DNA of 64,000 bases from Achromobacter deleyi (GCF_902859705.1 NZ_CADIJO010000021.1:35608-99607), one strand, 5' to 3'. Counted from the first letter of the stretch, positions 10,189-19,719 are shown. Numbers and translations are program-made. The notes: generated by a model not told the origin, from the letters alone.

Positions 10189-10818
10189 TTACTGGTTGCG
10201 CTGGTTCAGGGCCTGGATCAGGCCGTCGATGCCGTTCTGGTTGATCTGCTGGGCGAACTGGTTGCGGTAGTTCTCGATCAGCCAGATGCCTTCGACGTTC
10301 ATGTCGTAGATCTTCCAGCCCTGGGGCGTTTTTTCCAGGCGGTAGTCCACGCCGGTGGGCTGGCCGTTGGCCTGGCTGATGAGCGTGCGCACGACCACGT
10401 CGTCGGCCTTGGCGTCGCCGCGGAACGGCAGCGACGTGACCTTGGTGCTGGAGGTGACGCGGGTCAGCGCGCCGCTGTAGGTGCGCACCAGCGTGCCGCG
10501 GAAGGCATCGGCCAGGGCCTTTTTCTGGGCATCGCTGGCCTGGCGCCAGTAGCGGCCAGCGGCCAGGCGCGTGGTCTTCTGGAAGTTGACGTACGGCAGG
10601 ATGTGCTCGTTGACGACCTGGTTGATGCGGGCGGTATTGCCCGCCTTGATCGCGCCGTCGGCCTTCAGGACGTCCAGGGCTTCATTGGCCACGCCCAGCA
10701 CGAACTGGTCGGGCGCACCGTTGGCGTCGGGTTGCGCCTGCACGGCGGCGGATGCCGCCAGGCCCAGCAGGCCGGCCAAGGCCAGGCGCTGGAGCAGGGA
10801 AAAGAAAGAAAACCGCAT
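10189..10818 (-). CDS. mlaC: Periplasmic phospholipid shuttle MlaC
   Basis: MlaC (209 residues) carries phospholipid between the outer-membrane MlaA complex and the inner-membrane MlaFED transporter. The first 29 residues are a Sec signal peptide ending AVQA-QPD. The rest is the Tol-tolerance/Ttg2D family: YWRQASDAQKKAL, FRGTLVRTYSGAL, VDYRLEKTPQGWKIYDMNVEGIWLIENYRNQF. ATG 10818 has GGAG 6–9 bases upstream on the minus strand. It is the last mla gene here; the usual STAS-domain partner mlaB does not follow. Confidence 0.93.
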   Translation of the reverse strand: MRFSFFSLLQRLALAGLLGLAASAAVQAQPDANGAPDQFVLGVANEALDVLKADGAIKAGNTARINQVVNEHILPYVNFQKTTRLAAGRYWRQASDAQKKALADAFRGTLVRTYSGALTRVTSSTKVTSLPFRGDAKADDVVVRTLISQANGQPTGVDYRLEKTPQGWKIYDMNVEGIWLIENYRNQFAQQINQNGIDGLIQALNQRNQ

Positions 10819-10855
10819 GGAAACTCCTTGCTGTACTGAAACGCAATCCAACAGC

Positions 10856-11665
10856 TTACTTGGTTGCGGGCATCGGTGCAGGCGCGGCGGCGCCCTTGTC
10901 CTTGGTGGCGGGGGCGTCGCCCTCGTCGTCTTCGTAGTTGGGCAGGCTGGATTCGTCGTCCACACGCTGGCCGTTGACCATGGCGGCACGGCGTTGCAGG
11001 TAGGCGTCGCGAATGAAGCTGTACGGGTCGAGCGCGACGCGGTCGATGGTGTCGGTGGCGCTGAGCAGGCTGGCGCGCGTGTCGACCACTTCCAGGCCCC
11101 ACAGCGAGTTGCGCAGCGGCACGTTGTCGATGGCGCTCACGCCCATGTAGCCGTACTGGCGGCCTTGCCAGTCGCCGATCAGGCCGACGCCGTCGCGCAC
11201 GCTGGACGAGCCGAAGAACGGCAGCACCAGGTACGGGCCCTGGCCCAGGCCCCACACGCCCAGCGTGGTGCCGAAGTCGTTCGGGATCTTGCGGGCGCCG
11301 TTGGCCGAGGCGACGTCGAAGCAGCCGCCCACGCCCATGGTGGTGTTGAACAGGAAGCGGCCCAGCGTGTTGACGAAGTCGTGGCCACGGCCCTGCAGGA
11401 AGCTGTTGGTGCCCGACCAGAGGTCGCCGACGTTGCTGAAGATGTTGTGGACACAGCTGCGCACCGGCTGCGGCGTGACATAGGTGTAGGCCTGTGCGAC
11501 CGGCTTGAAGACGGCGCGGTCGACGGTGTCGTTGAACTTGTAGACACCGCGGTTGAAGCCTTCCCAGGGGTCGCGCGGGTCCGGATGCTGCGGGGCGGCG
11601 CAACCCGCCATCAGCGCGCCGGCGGCGGCCACGGTGGCGATACGGGAAAGAGCTTTCGTGTTCAT
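10856..11665 (-). CDS. mlaA: Outer-membrane lipoprotein MlaA (VacJ)
   Basis: MlaA (269 residues) sits in the outer membrane and removes misplaced phospholipid from the outer leaflet. A lipobox LMAGC at residues 18–22 ends the signal peptide. The family core follows: DPWEGFNRGVYKFND, FKPVAQAYTYVTPQPVR, NTTMGVGGCFDVA and LGVWGLGQGPYLVLPFFG. The C-terminal ~40 residues are acidic and Ala/Pro/Lys-rich. Betaproteobacteria keep mlaA inside the mla operon, unlike E. coli. mlaC starts 37 bp later. Confidence 0.95.
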   Translation of the reverse strand: MNTKALSRIATVAAAGALMAGCAAPQHPDPRDPWEGFNRGVYKFNDTVDRAVFKPVAQAYTYVTPQPVRSCVHNIFSNVGDLWSGTNSFLQGRGHDFVNTLGRFLFNTTMGVGGCFDVASANGARKIPNDFGTTLGVWGLGQGPYLVLPFFGSSSVRDGVGLIGDWQGRQYGYMGVSAIDNVPLRNSLWGLEVVDTRASLLSATDTIDRVALDPYSFIRDAYLQRRAAMVNGQRVDDESSLPNYEDDEGDAPATKDKGAAAPAPMPATK

Positions 11666-11749
11666 GATCAGGGCATCCCTATCAGCAGAGTTCTATTCTT
11701 ATTGCAGCGCATGCCTCGCGCGGCGATAGCCGCACGCGACGGATGGTCT

Positions 11750-12250
11750 TTAATTCGGGGCTTTCGCTTCAGGGGCGGCGGCCGCGTTCGAGCCTTCTTT
11801 CTCGGCCGAGCCGTACAGGAACTTGCTGATCAGCTGTTCCAGCACGACGGCGCTTTGGGTATAGCGGATTTTTCCGCCATCGGCAAAGTTGTCTTCTTCG
11901 CTGCCCGGGGTCAAGCCCAGGTACTGTTCGCCCAGCAGGCCGGACGTGAGGATGGCCGCGGACGAGTCCTTGGGGAACTGGTAGGCCGTTTCCAGGTTGA
12001 TCGCCACGACGGCCTGGAAGGTCTTGTCGTCGAAGGAAATCTTGGCGATGCGGCCGACCACCACGCCCGCGCTTTTCACGGGCGCACGGACCTTGAGGCC
12101 GCCTACGTTATCGAAATTGGCCGTGAGCGTATAGGTGGGAGCAAAAGAAAAGGTGCTCAAGTTGCCGGCGCGCAACGCCAGGAACGCCAGCGCGGCCGCG
12201 CCCAGCAATACGAACAGGCCTACCCAGAAGTCGGTTTTTTCGCGTGACAT
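11750..12250 (-). CDS. mlaD: MCE-domain lipid-binding protein MlaD
   Basis: MlaD (166 residues) is the hexameric MCE ring of the MlaFEDB complex. One N-terminal membrane helix (FWVGLFVLLGAAALAFLAL, about residues 8–26) anchors the periplasmic MCE domain: NVGGLKVRAPVKSAGVVVGRI and the pore-loop region LTSGLLGEQYLGLTPG. The C-terminus ends in an Ala/Glu-rich tail. It follows mlaE by 12 bp and precedes mlaA. Confidence 0.94.
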   Translation of the reverse strand: MSREKTDFWVGLFVLLGAAALAFLALRAGNLSTFSFAPTYTLTANFDNVGGLKVRAPVKSAGVVVGRIAKISFDDKTFQAVVAINLETAYQFPKDSSAAILTSGLLGEQYLGLTPGSEEDNFADGGKIRYTQSAVVLEQLISKFLYGSAEKEGSNAAAAPEAKAPN

Positions 12251-12262
12251 GATCGATCCGTA

Positions 12263-13051
12263 TCAGTTTCCAAACATCAAGGCAGTAAGCAGGAAGTCCA
12301 GCCCCAGCACCGCCAGCGAGCCCACCACGACCGTGCGGGTGGTGGCGCGGGCGACGCCTTCGGGAGTGGGTTTGGCCTGCCAGCCTTCGTAAAGCGCAAC
12401 CAGCGTCACCGTGACGCCGAACACCAGGCTTTTGAGGACGCCGTTCAGGACGTCGTTCCAGACATCGACGCCGCCCTGCATCTGCGACCAGAAGGCGCCT
12501 GCGTCAACGCCAATCATCAGGACGCCCACGACCCAGCCGCCCAGGATGCCGACCATGGAAAACACGGCGGCCAGGATCGGCATGGCGATGATGCCGCCCC
12601 ACAGGCGCGGCACCAGGACGCGCCGCACGGGGTCGACCGCCATGACTTCCATCGCGGACAGTTGTTCGCCGGCCTTCATCAGGCCGATTTCAGCGGTGAG
12701 CGAGGTGCCGGCCCGGCCGGCGAACAGCAGCGCCGTGACCACGGGGCCCAGCTCGCGCACCAGCGACAGCGCGACCAGCAGGCCCAGAGATTCCGAGGCG
12801 CCGTAGCGGTTCAGCGTGTAGTAGCCCTGCAGGCCCAGCACGAAACCCACGAACATGCCGGACACGGCAATGATCAGCAGCGAGTAGTTGCCGATGAAAT
12901 GGACCTGTTGCGACACCAGCCGGGGGCGCGACAGCGCGATGCCGCTGCGCGCCAGCATGGCGCCGAAGAAACGGGTGAAGCCGCCGATGCCGGTGATGCG
13001 GTTGCGCAGCCAGCCGCCCAGCGCGCCGATGGCGTTGTTCGATGCGTTCAT
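12263..13051 (-). CDS. mlaE: Mla ABC permease MlaE
   Basis: MlaE (262 residues) is the inner-membrane permease of the phospholipid transporter. About five hydrophobic helices are visible, with the family segments [28 protein letters not shown] and [21 protein letters not shown] 13051 overlaps the mlaF stop (ATGA) and gives a length close to the 260 residues of E. coli MlaE; the in-frame reading upstream enters mlaF. It forms one complex with MlaF and MlaD. Confidence 0.94.
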   Translation of the reverse strand: MNASNNAIGALGGWLRNRITGIGGFTRFFGAMLARSGIALSRPRLVSQQVHFIGNYSLLIIAVSGMFVGFVLGLQGYYTLNRYGASESLGLLVALSLVRELGPVVTALLFAGRAGTSLTAEIGLMKAGEQLSAMEVMAVDPVRRVLVPRLWGGIIAMPILAAVFSMVGILGGWVVGVLMIGVDAGAFWSQMQGGVDVWNDVLNGVLKSLVFGVTVTLVALYEGWQAKPTPEGVARATTRTVVVGSLAVLGLDFLLTALMFGN

Positions 13052-13884
13052 GCGCGGCGCCCTTGTTGTTGCGACAGCCATTTCTGGAAAGCCGGCGTCT
13101 CGGGGTACTGGAACGCGACCGGGCCGTCGGGTTCGCCTTTCAGGAATTGCTGCACGTAGGGGTCTTGCGAGGCCGACAGGCTCTCGGGGCTGCCGGCGGC
13201 CTTGAGTTCGCCCTGCCCCACCAGGTAGACCTGGTCGGCGATGGCGAAGGATTCGTGCACGTCGTGGGTGATCAGCACCGAGGCGCAGCCCAGGCGGTCG
13301 GCCAGGCTGCGGATCAGGCGGGCAGTGATGCCCAGAGAGATCGGGTCCAGGCCGGCGAAGGGCTCGTCGTACAGGATGAGTTCGGGTTCGAGCACCACCG
13401 CGCGGGCCAGCGCCACTCGGCGGGCCATGCCGCCGGACACCTCGGCCACCTTCAGGTGGGCCGCGGCGCGCAGGCCCACGGCATCGAGCTTGTCCAGCAC
13501 GCGTTCGGTGATGTCGGATTCGGTCAACCGCGTGTGCTCGCGTAGCGGAAACGCCACGTTTTCGAAGACATTCAGGTCGGTGAACAGCGCGCCCTGCTGG
13601 AACAGCACCCCCATGCGCTTGCGCAGGGCTTGCAGTTCGGCGGGCGTGGCGCGGGCGATGTCCTGGCCGAAAGCCAGCACCGTGCCTTCCTTGGCGACGA
13701 GCTGGCCGGTGGCGGCCCGCAGCAGGGTCGTCTTGCCGGAACCGGAGCCGCCCATGATGGCGACCACCTGGCCCGGGCGCGCTTCCATGGAAATGTCGCG
13801 CAGGACGGTGAAATCACCGTAGCCGAGCGCCACGCCTTGCAGGTGCAGGGCAAATTCCGGGGGGCTGCTGGTTTGAGCGGGCAT
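13048..13884 (-). CDS. mlaF: Mla ABC ATPase MlaF
   Basis: MlaF (278 residues) powers phospholipid transport. It has Walker [10 protein letters not shown] (near residue 45), signature VSGGMARR, Walker [14 protein letters not shown] and switch ITHDVHE. ATG 13884 is preferred to the TTG two codons upstream. It is the first gene of the operon mlaF-E-D-A-C. The 263 bp upstream to nitronate monooxygenase hold an inverted repeat, GGGTGCA (14005–14011) and TGCACCC (14026–14032), and no gene that I recognise. Confidence 0.95.
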   Translation of the reverse strand: MPAQTSSPPEFALHLQGVALGYGDFTVLRDISMEARPGQVVAIMGGSGSGKTTLLRAATGQLVAKEGTVLAFGQDIARATPAELQALRKRMGVLFQQGALFTDLNVFENVAFPLREHTRLTESDITERVLDKLDAVGLRAAAHLKVAEVSGGMARRVALARAVVLEPELILYDEPFAGLDPISLGITARLIRSLADRLGCASVLITHDVHESFAIADQVYLVGQGELKAAGSPESLSASQDPYVQQFLKGEPDGPVAFQYPETPAFQKWLSQQQGRRA

Positions 13885-14147
13885 GGGCAACGAACGGGTG
13901 TTTCGGTGGCGAATGCCCTGCTGCCGCGCTCGTGGGCGGGCGGAAAGACCGGCCGGCGCGAGCGAGACAGGCTGCGTCGGGAAGCGCCCTGTTACTCATA
14001 TGCCGGGTGCAGGAAGACAAACTGTTGCACCCAGCGGCGAGGGGCCATTGTAGCCCGATGATTTGTCACCGCAGTGCGGTATGGCTGTCCGTGGAACAGT
14101 GTTTTCGCCCCGGGGAACAATCGACGGGCCGCCGGCGGGCCCCCGCG

Positions 14148-15209
14148 TCAGCCGTCAGAGCGCGCCGTTGCGGTCTCGCGGACCAGCCGGGCGACCAGCG
14201 CGGCCGTGCTTTCGCGCCGGGCCAGCGGGGCGCCCTGGCCTGCCCAGAGGGACAGAACGGCCACGTTGCCGGCTTTGCCGCCCGCCGTGCGCATCGGGCG
14301 CGTCAGCGCATTCTGCAGGGGGTACGGCAGGATGTCGTCTGATAATTGGTCGGCATCCCGCATGAAGGAATTCACGATGCCGCGGGCCGGACGTCCGGAG
14401 AAAGCCCGCGTCACCCGGGATTGCTCGGCGCGCGAGGCGGGCAGCACCGCCTTGTAGGCGTCGTTGATGCCGGCTTCGTCGGTGGTCAGGAAGGCCGTCC
14501 CCATTTGTGCGGCCTGGGCGCCCAGGGCCAGCGCGGCCGCAATGCCGCGGCCGTCCATGATGCCGCCGGACGCAATCACAGGCACCGACACCGCGTCGGC
14601 GATCTGCGGTACCAGCGCCATGGTGCCGATCAGCGAATGCTCGAAATCGTCCAGGAAGGTGCCCCGATGGCCGCCCGCTTCGGCGCCCTGGGCCACGATG
14701 GCGTCCACCCCGTCCTGCTCCAGCGCCATGGCCTCGCGCACCGTGGTGGCGGTGCCGACCGTCAGGATGCCCAGCTCGCGGCAGCGAGCCAGTGCATCGG
14801 CGGGCATGCGGCCGAACGTGAAGCTGAAGACCGCCGGCCGCGCGCGCAGCACCGCGTCGATCTGGCCGGGCAACGGGTCGGCCTGGGGGCCGGGAGCCGC
14901 GGGCGCCGGCAGGCCCAACTGCGCGTGGTAGCGGGCCATCAGGTCCAGCATGCGGGCGGCGTCGCCGTGGTAGGGCTGCTCGGACACCGAGGCGAACAGA
15001 TTGATCGCGAATGGCCGGTCGGTACGTTCGCGGATCGCGCCCGCGGCCGCGTCAATCTGTTCGGGAGTGAGGTAAGCCGCCCCAAGGGACCCCAGGACGC
15101 CCGCCTTCGACGCCTCGGACACCAGCTCGACCGTCGTCGCGCCGCCGGCCATGGGCGCCTGGATGATGGGGTGGTCGAGCTTGAGCTGATCGAGAAGGCG
15201 GGATGCCAT
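14148..15209 (-). CDS. Nitronate monooxygenase
   Basis: This 353-residue FMN-dependent TIM barrel belongs to the class I nitronate monooxygenase (2-nitropropane dioxygenase) family, which oxidises propionate-3-nitronate and similar toxins. Markers are PIIQAPMAGG at the N-terminus, the catalytic-His motif QGAEAGGHRGTF (near residue 175), VIASGGIMDGRGIAAALALGA and MGTAFLTTDEAG. It starts 18 bp after the stop of a Bug binding-protein gene and is probably co-transcribed with it. Related enzymes such as enoyl reductase FabK share the fold, but the GGHRG motif favours the monooxygenase. Confidence 0.9.
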   Translation of the reverse strand: MASRLLDQLKLDHPIIQAPMAGGATTVELVSEASKAGVLGSLGAAYLTPEQIDAAAGAIRERTDRPFAINLFASVSEQPYHGDAARMLDLMARYHAQLGLPAPAAPGPQADPLPGQIDAVLRARPAVFSFTFGRMPADALARCRELGILTVGTATTVREAMALEQDGVDAIVAQGAEAGGHRGTFLDDFEHSLIGTMALVPQIADAVSVPVIASGGIMDGRGIAAALALGAQAAQMGTAFLTTDEAGINDAYKAVLPASRAEQSRVTRAFSGRPARGIVNSFMRDADQLSDDILPYPLQNALTRPMRTAGGKAGNVAVLSLWAGQGAPLARRESTAALVARLVRETATARSDG

Positions 15210-15227
15210 GGAAGTCTCCTGGTTGGT

Positions 15228-16205
15228 TTACTGAAGCTGGATGTTTCCAGCCTTGATGACGTGGGCCCACTTGGCCGTTTCGCTCTTGATGAATGCGCCG
15301 AATTCCTCGGGCGTGCCGCCGCCGGCCTGGCTGCCGGTGTCGGCAATGGCCTTCTGCACGTCCGCTTCCTTCAGGATGCGGTTGAGCTCGGCGTTGAGCT
15401 TGGCGATGATGGGCGCGGGGGTGCCGGCGGGAGCGACGATGCCCTGCCAGTTGTACGACTCGAAACCCGGCAGGCCGGATTCCGCCATGGTGGGCACGTC
15501 CGGCAGCACGGCCAGGCGCTGGGCCGACGTCACCGCGATCGGATGGATCTTCTTGCCCTGGATGGCAGGCAGCGCCGAATAGCCCATTTCGAACATCATC
15601 GAGATATGGCCGCCCATCAGGTCGGTCGCGGCCAGGCTGCCGCCCTTGTACGGTACGTGCACGATGTCGATCTTGGCCTGCTCGCGGAACATTTCACCCG
15701 ACAGGTGGTGTGCGCCGCCCACGCCAGACGAACCGAACGAGAGCTTGCCCGGCTGCTTCTTGGCCATGGCGATCAGGTCGGCCAGCGTCTTGACCGGCAG
15801 CTCGTTGTTCACGCTGAGCACCAGCGGGCTGTTTTCGATCAGGATGACCGGCGCCAGGTCTTTCAGCGGGTCATAGGGCATGTCCTTCATCAGAGACGGG
15901 TTCACCGCCATCGGCGCCAGGTTGCCGGTGCCGATGGTGTAGCCGTCCGGGGCGGCCTTGGCGATGAGGTTGGTGCCGACGACGCCACCCGCCCCGGCCT
16001 TGTTTTCCACCACGATGGGCTGGCCCAGCGATTCGCCCAGCTTGCGCGCGAGCAGGCGCACGCGGGTGTCGGCAAAGCCGCCCGGGGCGTAGGGCACGAT
16101 CATGGTGATGGGTTTGGCGGGCCAGTCGGTGGCCTGGGCCTGAGCGGCGCCGCTGAAGGCGGCGAAGGCCGCCAGGGCGGCGACCAGGGGGCGTAGCGAT
16201 TTCAT
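15228..16205 (-). CDS. Bug/TctC-family periplasmic solute-binding protein
   Basis: A 325-residue secreted binding protein of the tripartite tricarboxylate transporter group. Signal peptide residues 1–23 end AAQA-QA. Family motifs are WPAKPITMIVPYAPGGFADTRVR, VVENKAGAGGVVGTNLIAKAAPDGYT, and the VPYKGGSLAATDLMGGH segment. No TctA/TctB membrane genes are nearby, as is usual for the many orphan Bug proteins of Alcaligenaceae. Ligand unknown; they generally bind carboxylates or amides. Co-transcribed with the nitronate monooxygenase 18 bp downstream. Confidence 0.92.
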   Translation of the reverse strand: MKSLRPLVAALAAFAAFSGAAQAQATDWPAKPITMIVPYAPGGFADTRVRLLARKLGESLGQPIVVENKAGAGGVVGTNLIAKAAPDGYTIGTGNLAPMAVNPSLMKDMPYDPLKDLAPVILIENSPLVLSVNNELPVKTLADLIAMAKKQPGKLSFGSSGVGGAHHLSGEMFREQAKIDIVHVPYKGGSLAATDLMGGHISMMFEMGYSALPAIQGKKIHPIAVTSAQRLAVLPDVPTMAESGLPGFESYNWQGIVAPAGTPAPIIAKLNAELNRILKEADVQKAIADTGSQAGGGTPEEFGAFIKSETAKWAHVIKAGNIQLQ

Positions 16206-16239
16206 GCTGGGTGACTCCTCTTTCTAATGTGATGGGTTC

Positions 16240-17445
16240 CTAGGAACCGATCGCATTATGCCCAGCGTTGGGGGCGGCGACGCTGATATTTCCCAAGCGC
16301 CAGGCCGACAGCGCCAGCAGCGCCGCGCCGCCCGCCAGCACCTGCGGCAAACCGGCGCCCCAGCGGGCCGCGCCCGAGGCCAGCAGCGGGCCCAGGATCT
16401 GCCCGGCGGCAAAGGCCGACGTCATGATGGCAGCGGCGCGCGGCGCAGCCGGCCCGGCCAGGCGCTGGGCGGCCAGCATGCCCGCCTGGGTGATGACCAT
16501 GAACGTGCCGCCTACCAGCACCGCCGCGACGATGACGGCGGCTAGCGTGTGCCAGATCGCCACGGCCAGCATGCCCAGCGCCATCACGGCTTGCGCGCCA
16601 CGCCAGACCGCCTTGTCGTCCAGCGCTTGCGCCACGCGGGGCGCAAGCAGGCAGGACAGCGCGGCCGCCAGGCCGAACAGCGGCCAGGCCCAGCCGAACA
16701 CCGCGGGGTCGGGAACGATCTCGCGGGCCATGGCCGGCAGGAATGTGGCGGGAATGATGTAGCCGGCGCCGAAGATGCCGTAGTGCAACGCCAGCCGGCC
16801 GATGCCTGGAGGCAGGCCGGCAGTCGCGGCCACCGTTCCCAGGTGCGCCTTGGCATCGGCGCGGGACAGGCGTGGCCAGGCCAGCGCGGACAAGCCCAGG
16901 GTCAGGATGCCCAGCGCCGTCCAGTTGCCGTTGGCGTCGGCGCCCGCGGCCATCAGCGCCAGGCAGGCCAGGCCCGTCAGGGCGATGCCGGCGCCAACCC
17001 CGGCGTAGGTGATGGCGGCGACGGCCGGCCGGCGCGGATCGTCGGCGGCCACAGGCCGGGCGGCGGCAATGCAGATGAAGGCGCTGGCGCTGGCGTAGCC
17101 CGCCGCCAGCCGCAGCAGGGCCCAGGCCAGCACGCCGTGGACCCAGGGCATTGCCAGGGTCAACAAGCCCACGGCCAGCAGACTGGTGGCCAGCATGGCG
17201 CGCGGATGGCGCGGCGGGCGCACCGCCGCGGCCAAGGCGCCCAGCAGGTAGCCCGCGTAATTGGCCGATGCCAGCCAGCTGCCCTGCGCCAGCGACAGCC
17301 CCGCCTCCTGGGCCATCAGCGGCCAGACGGGGGTGAAGGCGAACCGGCCGATGCCCATGGCGGCGGCCAGGGCCAGCGCGGCAGGCCAGGCCAGCGAGAC
17401 GGCCCCGCGCGGGCGGACGGAATCAGGGTGGGTGGCTATTGACAT
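16240..17445 (-). CDS. MFS transporter, YbfB/YjiJ family
   Basis: A 401-residue inner-membrane carrier with about 12 hydrophobic helices. The N-terminal WPAALALAAAMGIGRFAFTPVWPLM, with the G-I-G-R-F-A-F/Y-T/P signature, marks the YbfB/YjiJ group of major facilitator proteins. ATG 17445 is chosen over an upstream GTG (17454). Substrate unknown. It is divergent from the LysR gene at 17511, a common regulator–target layout, and shares the 65-bp promoter gap with it. Confidence 0.88.
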   Translation of the reverse strand: MSIATHPDSVRPRGAVSLAWPAALALAAAMGIGRFAFTPVWPLMAQEAGLSLAQGSWLASANYAGYLLGALAAAVRPPRHPRAMLATSLLAVGLLTLAMPWVHGVLAWALLRLAAGYASASAFICIAAARPVAADDPRRPAVAAITYAGVGAGIALTGLACLALMAAGADANGNWTALGILTLGLSALAWPRLSRADAKAHLGTVAATAGLPPGIGRLALHYGIFGAGYIIPATFLPAMAREIVPDPAVFGWAWPLFGLAAALSCLLAPRVAQALDDKAVWRGAQAVMALGMLAVAIWHTLAAVIVAAVLVGGTFMVITQAGMLAAQRLAGPAAPRAAAIMTSAFAAGQILGPLLASGAARWGAGLPQVLAGGAALLALSAWRLGNISVAAPNAGHNAIGS

Positions 17446-17491
17446 GGGTCCCACTCTACGGCTGTACTAATATCTTGAATAGTGAATTATT

Positions 17492-17507
17492 AAGAACATG
17501 AGTTCTT
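17492..17507. promoter_or_regulatory. Palindromic LysR-type operator between MFS and lysR genes
   Basis: The perfect 16-bp palindrome AAGAACATGAGTTCTT ends three bases before the lysR ATG. A second half-like copy of TCTTGAA lies at 17473–17479 and again at 17504–17510. The site occupies the place of the Shine-Dalgarno box, so a regulator bound there would repress its own gene. LysR sites are typically T-N11-A palindromes, which fits. Confidence 0.5.
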
Positions 17508-17510
17508 GAA

Positions 17511-18383
17511 ATGAGAAACTTAGACCTCGACGCGTTGCAGATTTTCAAGGCGGTGGCCGACCACGGCGGCGTGGCGCGCGCCGCGGCCCACCTGAATCGG
17601 GTGCAGTCCAATGTGTCGACGCGCCTGAAGCAACTGGAAAGTTCGCTGGCGGCGCCGCTCTTTCGGCGCCAGAACCGGCGGCTGGTGCTGTCCGACCAGG
17701 GGCGCGTGCTGCTGTCCTATGCCGACCGCCTGCTGCGCCTGTCGGCCGAGGCCCAGGCCGCGGTGCGCGACGGCGCGCCGCAGGGCCTGCTGCGCATCGG
17801 CACCATGGAAAGCACGGCTGCCGCGCGCCTGCCGCCCATCCTGGCGGCCTACCACGCGGCCTGGCCGCAAGTGCGCATCGAACTGATCACCGGCACGTCG
17901 GGCGCCTTGGCGGCCAAGGTGCGCAACTACGAGATCGAAGCCGCCTTCGTGGCCGAACCGTTCGACGCCCAGGGCCTGGCGCAACAGCCGGCCTTCCAGG
18001 AAGAACTGGCGCTGATTTCCCCCTTGGCCTGGCCTGAAATCCATGGCCCCCAAGATGTGGGCGACCGCAGCGTCATCGCGTTCACGGCCGGCTGTTCGTA
18101 CCGCCGCATCCTGGAATCGTGGTTCGGCCAGGCAGGCGTGGCGCCGGGCAAGGTCATGGAATTCGCCTCGTATCACGCCATCGTGGCCTGCGTGGCCGCG
18201 GGTTCGGGCGTGGCCATCGTGCCGCGTTCGGTGCTGGCCGTGCTGGGGGCGCAAGCGTCGCTGCGCGTTACACCCCTGTCCGGTCAGCACGGCCGCGCGC
18301 AGACGCAGCTGGTCTGGCGCGCAGATGACGAAACGCCTGCATTGCAGGCGTTTCAGGACATGCTTGCGCAGCGCCGCCCATGA
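17511..18383 (+). CDS. LysR-family transcriptional regulator
   Basis: A 290-residue LysR regulator: winged helix-turn-helix at residues 3–62 (LDALQIFKAVADHGGVARAAAHLNRVQSNVSTRLKQLE) and a two-lobe effector domain from about 90 (GLLRIGTMESTAAARLPPILAAYH). It is divergent from the YbfB/YjiJ-type MFS gene, which it likely controls; homologous pairs are common in proteobacteria. There is no clear ribosome-binding site because a palindrome abuts the ATG. Effector unknown. It ends 16 bp from the convergent ompW gene. Confidence 0.92.
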   Translation: MRNLDLDALQIFKAVADHGGVARAAAHLNRVQSNVSTRLKQLESSLAAPLFRRQNRRLVLSDQGRVLLSYADRLLRLSAEAQAAVRDGAPQGLLRIGTMESTAAARLPPILAAYHAAWPQVRIELITGTSGALAAKVRNYEIEAAFVAEPFDAQGLAQQPAFQEELALISPLAWPEIHGPQDVGDRSVIAFTAGCSYRRILESWFGQAGVAPGKVMEFASYHAIVACVAAGSGVAIVPRSVLAVLGAQASLRVTPLSGQHGRAQTQLVWRADDETPALQAFQDMLAQRRP

Positions 18384-18399
18384 TGGGCGGGCTTTGGGG

Positions 18400-19038
18400 T
18401 CAGAAGCGGTAGCCGACGCCCATGGTCAGCACCCACGGGTCGATGCGCGCGGTGCCGATGTGTTCGCCGTTCAGCTTCACCTTCGACTTGATGTCGATGT
18501 AGCGGATGTCGGCGTTCATGAACCAGCGTTCGTTGATCTTGATGTCCGCGCCCAGTTGCGCAGCCACGCCCCACGAGTCGCCCATCTTCAGGTCCGAACC
18601 CTTCAGCGCGCCTTCGGCCTTGGTGTCGAAGAACTTGGTGTAGTTGATGCCCACGCCGATGTAGGGCTGGACCATGCTGTCGGGCAGGATGTGCCATTGC
18701 AGGCTGAGCGTGGGCGGCAATTGCTTGCTCGAACCGATCTTGCCCAGGCCGCTGCCGTGCACGTCATGCTGGAACGGCCAGGCGCCCAGCAGTTCGATGC
18801 CGATGTTGCGCGTGGCCATGTAGGCCAGCGTGAAGCTGGGGCGCACATTGTTGTTGGCATCGAGCTTGACGCTGCCGTCGAGCACGGTGCCGTTGTTCGA
18901 TGCGGGGCGGACCTGCGTTGCGCCGACCCGGAACAGGATGTCGCCGGCTTCGTGGGCCTGGGCGGGGGCGGCAAACGCGCCGGCAGCGATCAGGCCGGCG
19001 ATGGCGGTGGCGCGGATACGCCCATTCAGCGAAAACAT
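18400..19038 (-). CDS. ompW: OmpW-family outer-membrane protein
   Basis: A 212-residue beta-barrel precursor. Signal peptide residues 1–25 end APAQA-HEAGD. Family segments are GDILFRVGATQVRP, FTLAYMATRNIGIELLGAWPFQHDV, PPTLSLQWH, QPYIGVGINYTKFF and a C-terminal GYRF ending in Phe, as BAM substrates do. OmpW forms an eight-stranded barrel with a narrow hydrophobic channel. ATG 19038 is chosen over 19059 because GGAGAAG lies just upstream of it. It follows the chromate-transporter genes on the same strand by 153 bp. Confidence 0.93.
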   Translation of the reverse strand: MFSLNGRIRATAIAGLIAAGAFAAPAQAHEAGDILFRVGATQVRPASNNGTVLDGSVKLDANNNVRPSFTLAYMATRNIGIELLGAWPFQHDVHGSGLGKIGSSKQLPPTLSLQWHILPDSMVQPYIGVGINYTKFFDTKAEGALKGSDLKMGDSWGVAAQLGADIKINERWFMNADIRYIDIKSKVKLNGEHIGTARIDPWVLTMGVGYRF

Positions 19039-19191
19039 TTTCTTCTCCGATCTTTCCATGGGGTGAGTGGAAAGGTTCGCAGACCCGGCGCCGGGGCCGG
19101 TTGATATGCGTCAAACGCTGCGGGCAAGCCGGCGCCGCCGTGGCTGCACTGCAACAACGGGCAGCGCAGACGGCAAGCGCAAGGGGGGGAA

Positions 19192-19719
19192 TCAGGCCAG
19201 CGCGGCCAGGAACACGGCGGCGCCCAGCGCCAGCATCAGGAAGGGGCTGACCCGCGTGTAGACCAGCGCCAACGTGGATGCCGCGGCCACGCCCCAGGCC
19301 CACGCGCCGCCTTCGGCCGCGCGCAGCACGGTGCATGACGATGCCAGGATCATGCCGGCGGCGACCGGCACCAGTCCGGCTTCGATGGCGCGCACGCAGG
19401 TCGCGTGGCGGTAGCGGGCCCAGACTCGCGCCAGCGCATAGATCAGCAGCGAACAGGGCAGGAAGATCGCGATCGACGCGGCGATCGCACCGGCCCATCC
19501 ACCGACGTGCCAGCCGATCAGCGTCACCAGCAGCGAGGCCGGACCGGGCGTGATGCGCGACAGCGCGAAGTAGTCCAGGAATTGCGATTCGTTGATCCAG
19601 CCATAGCTGTCCACCGCCTGGCGGTGGATGTCGGGCAGGATGCTCTGGCCGCCGCCCACCGTCAGGAACGACAGCGGCGTGAACACCGAGAACAGGTCGT
19701 GCAGCAGGGCCAGGTTCAT
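19192..19719 (-). CDS. Chromate transporter, second half (short CHR type)
   Basis: A 175-residue half of a CHR-family transporter with about five hydrophobic helices. The diagnostic FLTVGGGQSILPDIHRQAVD and FALSRITPGPASLLVTLIGWHVGGWAGA (P-G-P) motifs are present. CHR half-proteins work in pairs with opposite membrane orientation. ATG 19719 overlaps the stop of the partner gene (ATGA). The family exports chromate or moves sulfate; many members have no proven chromate function. Confidence 0.88.
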   Translation of the reverse strand: MNLALLHDLFSVFTPLSFLTVGGGQSILPDIHRQAVDSYGWINESQFLDYFALSRITPGPASLLVTLIGWHVGGWAGAIAASIAIFLPCSLLIYALARVWARYRHATCVRAIEAGLVPVAAGMILASSCTVLRAAEGGAWAWGVAAASTLALVYTRVSPFLMLALGAAVFLAALA

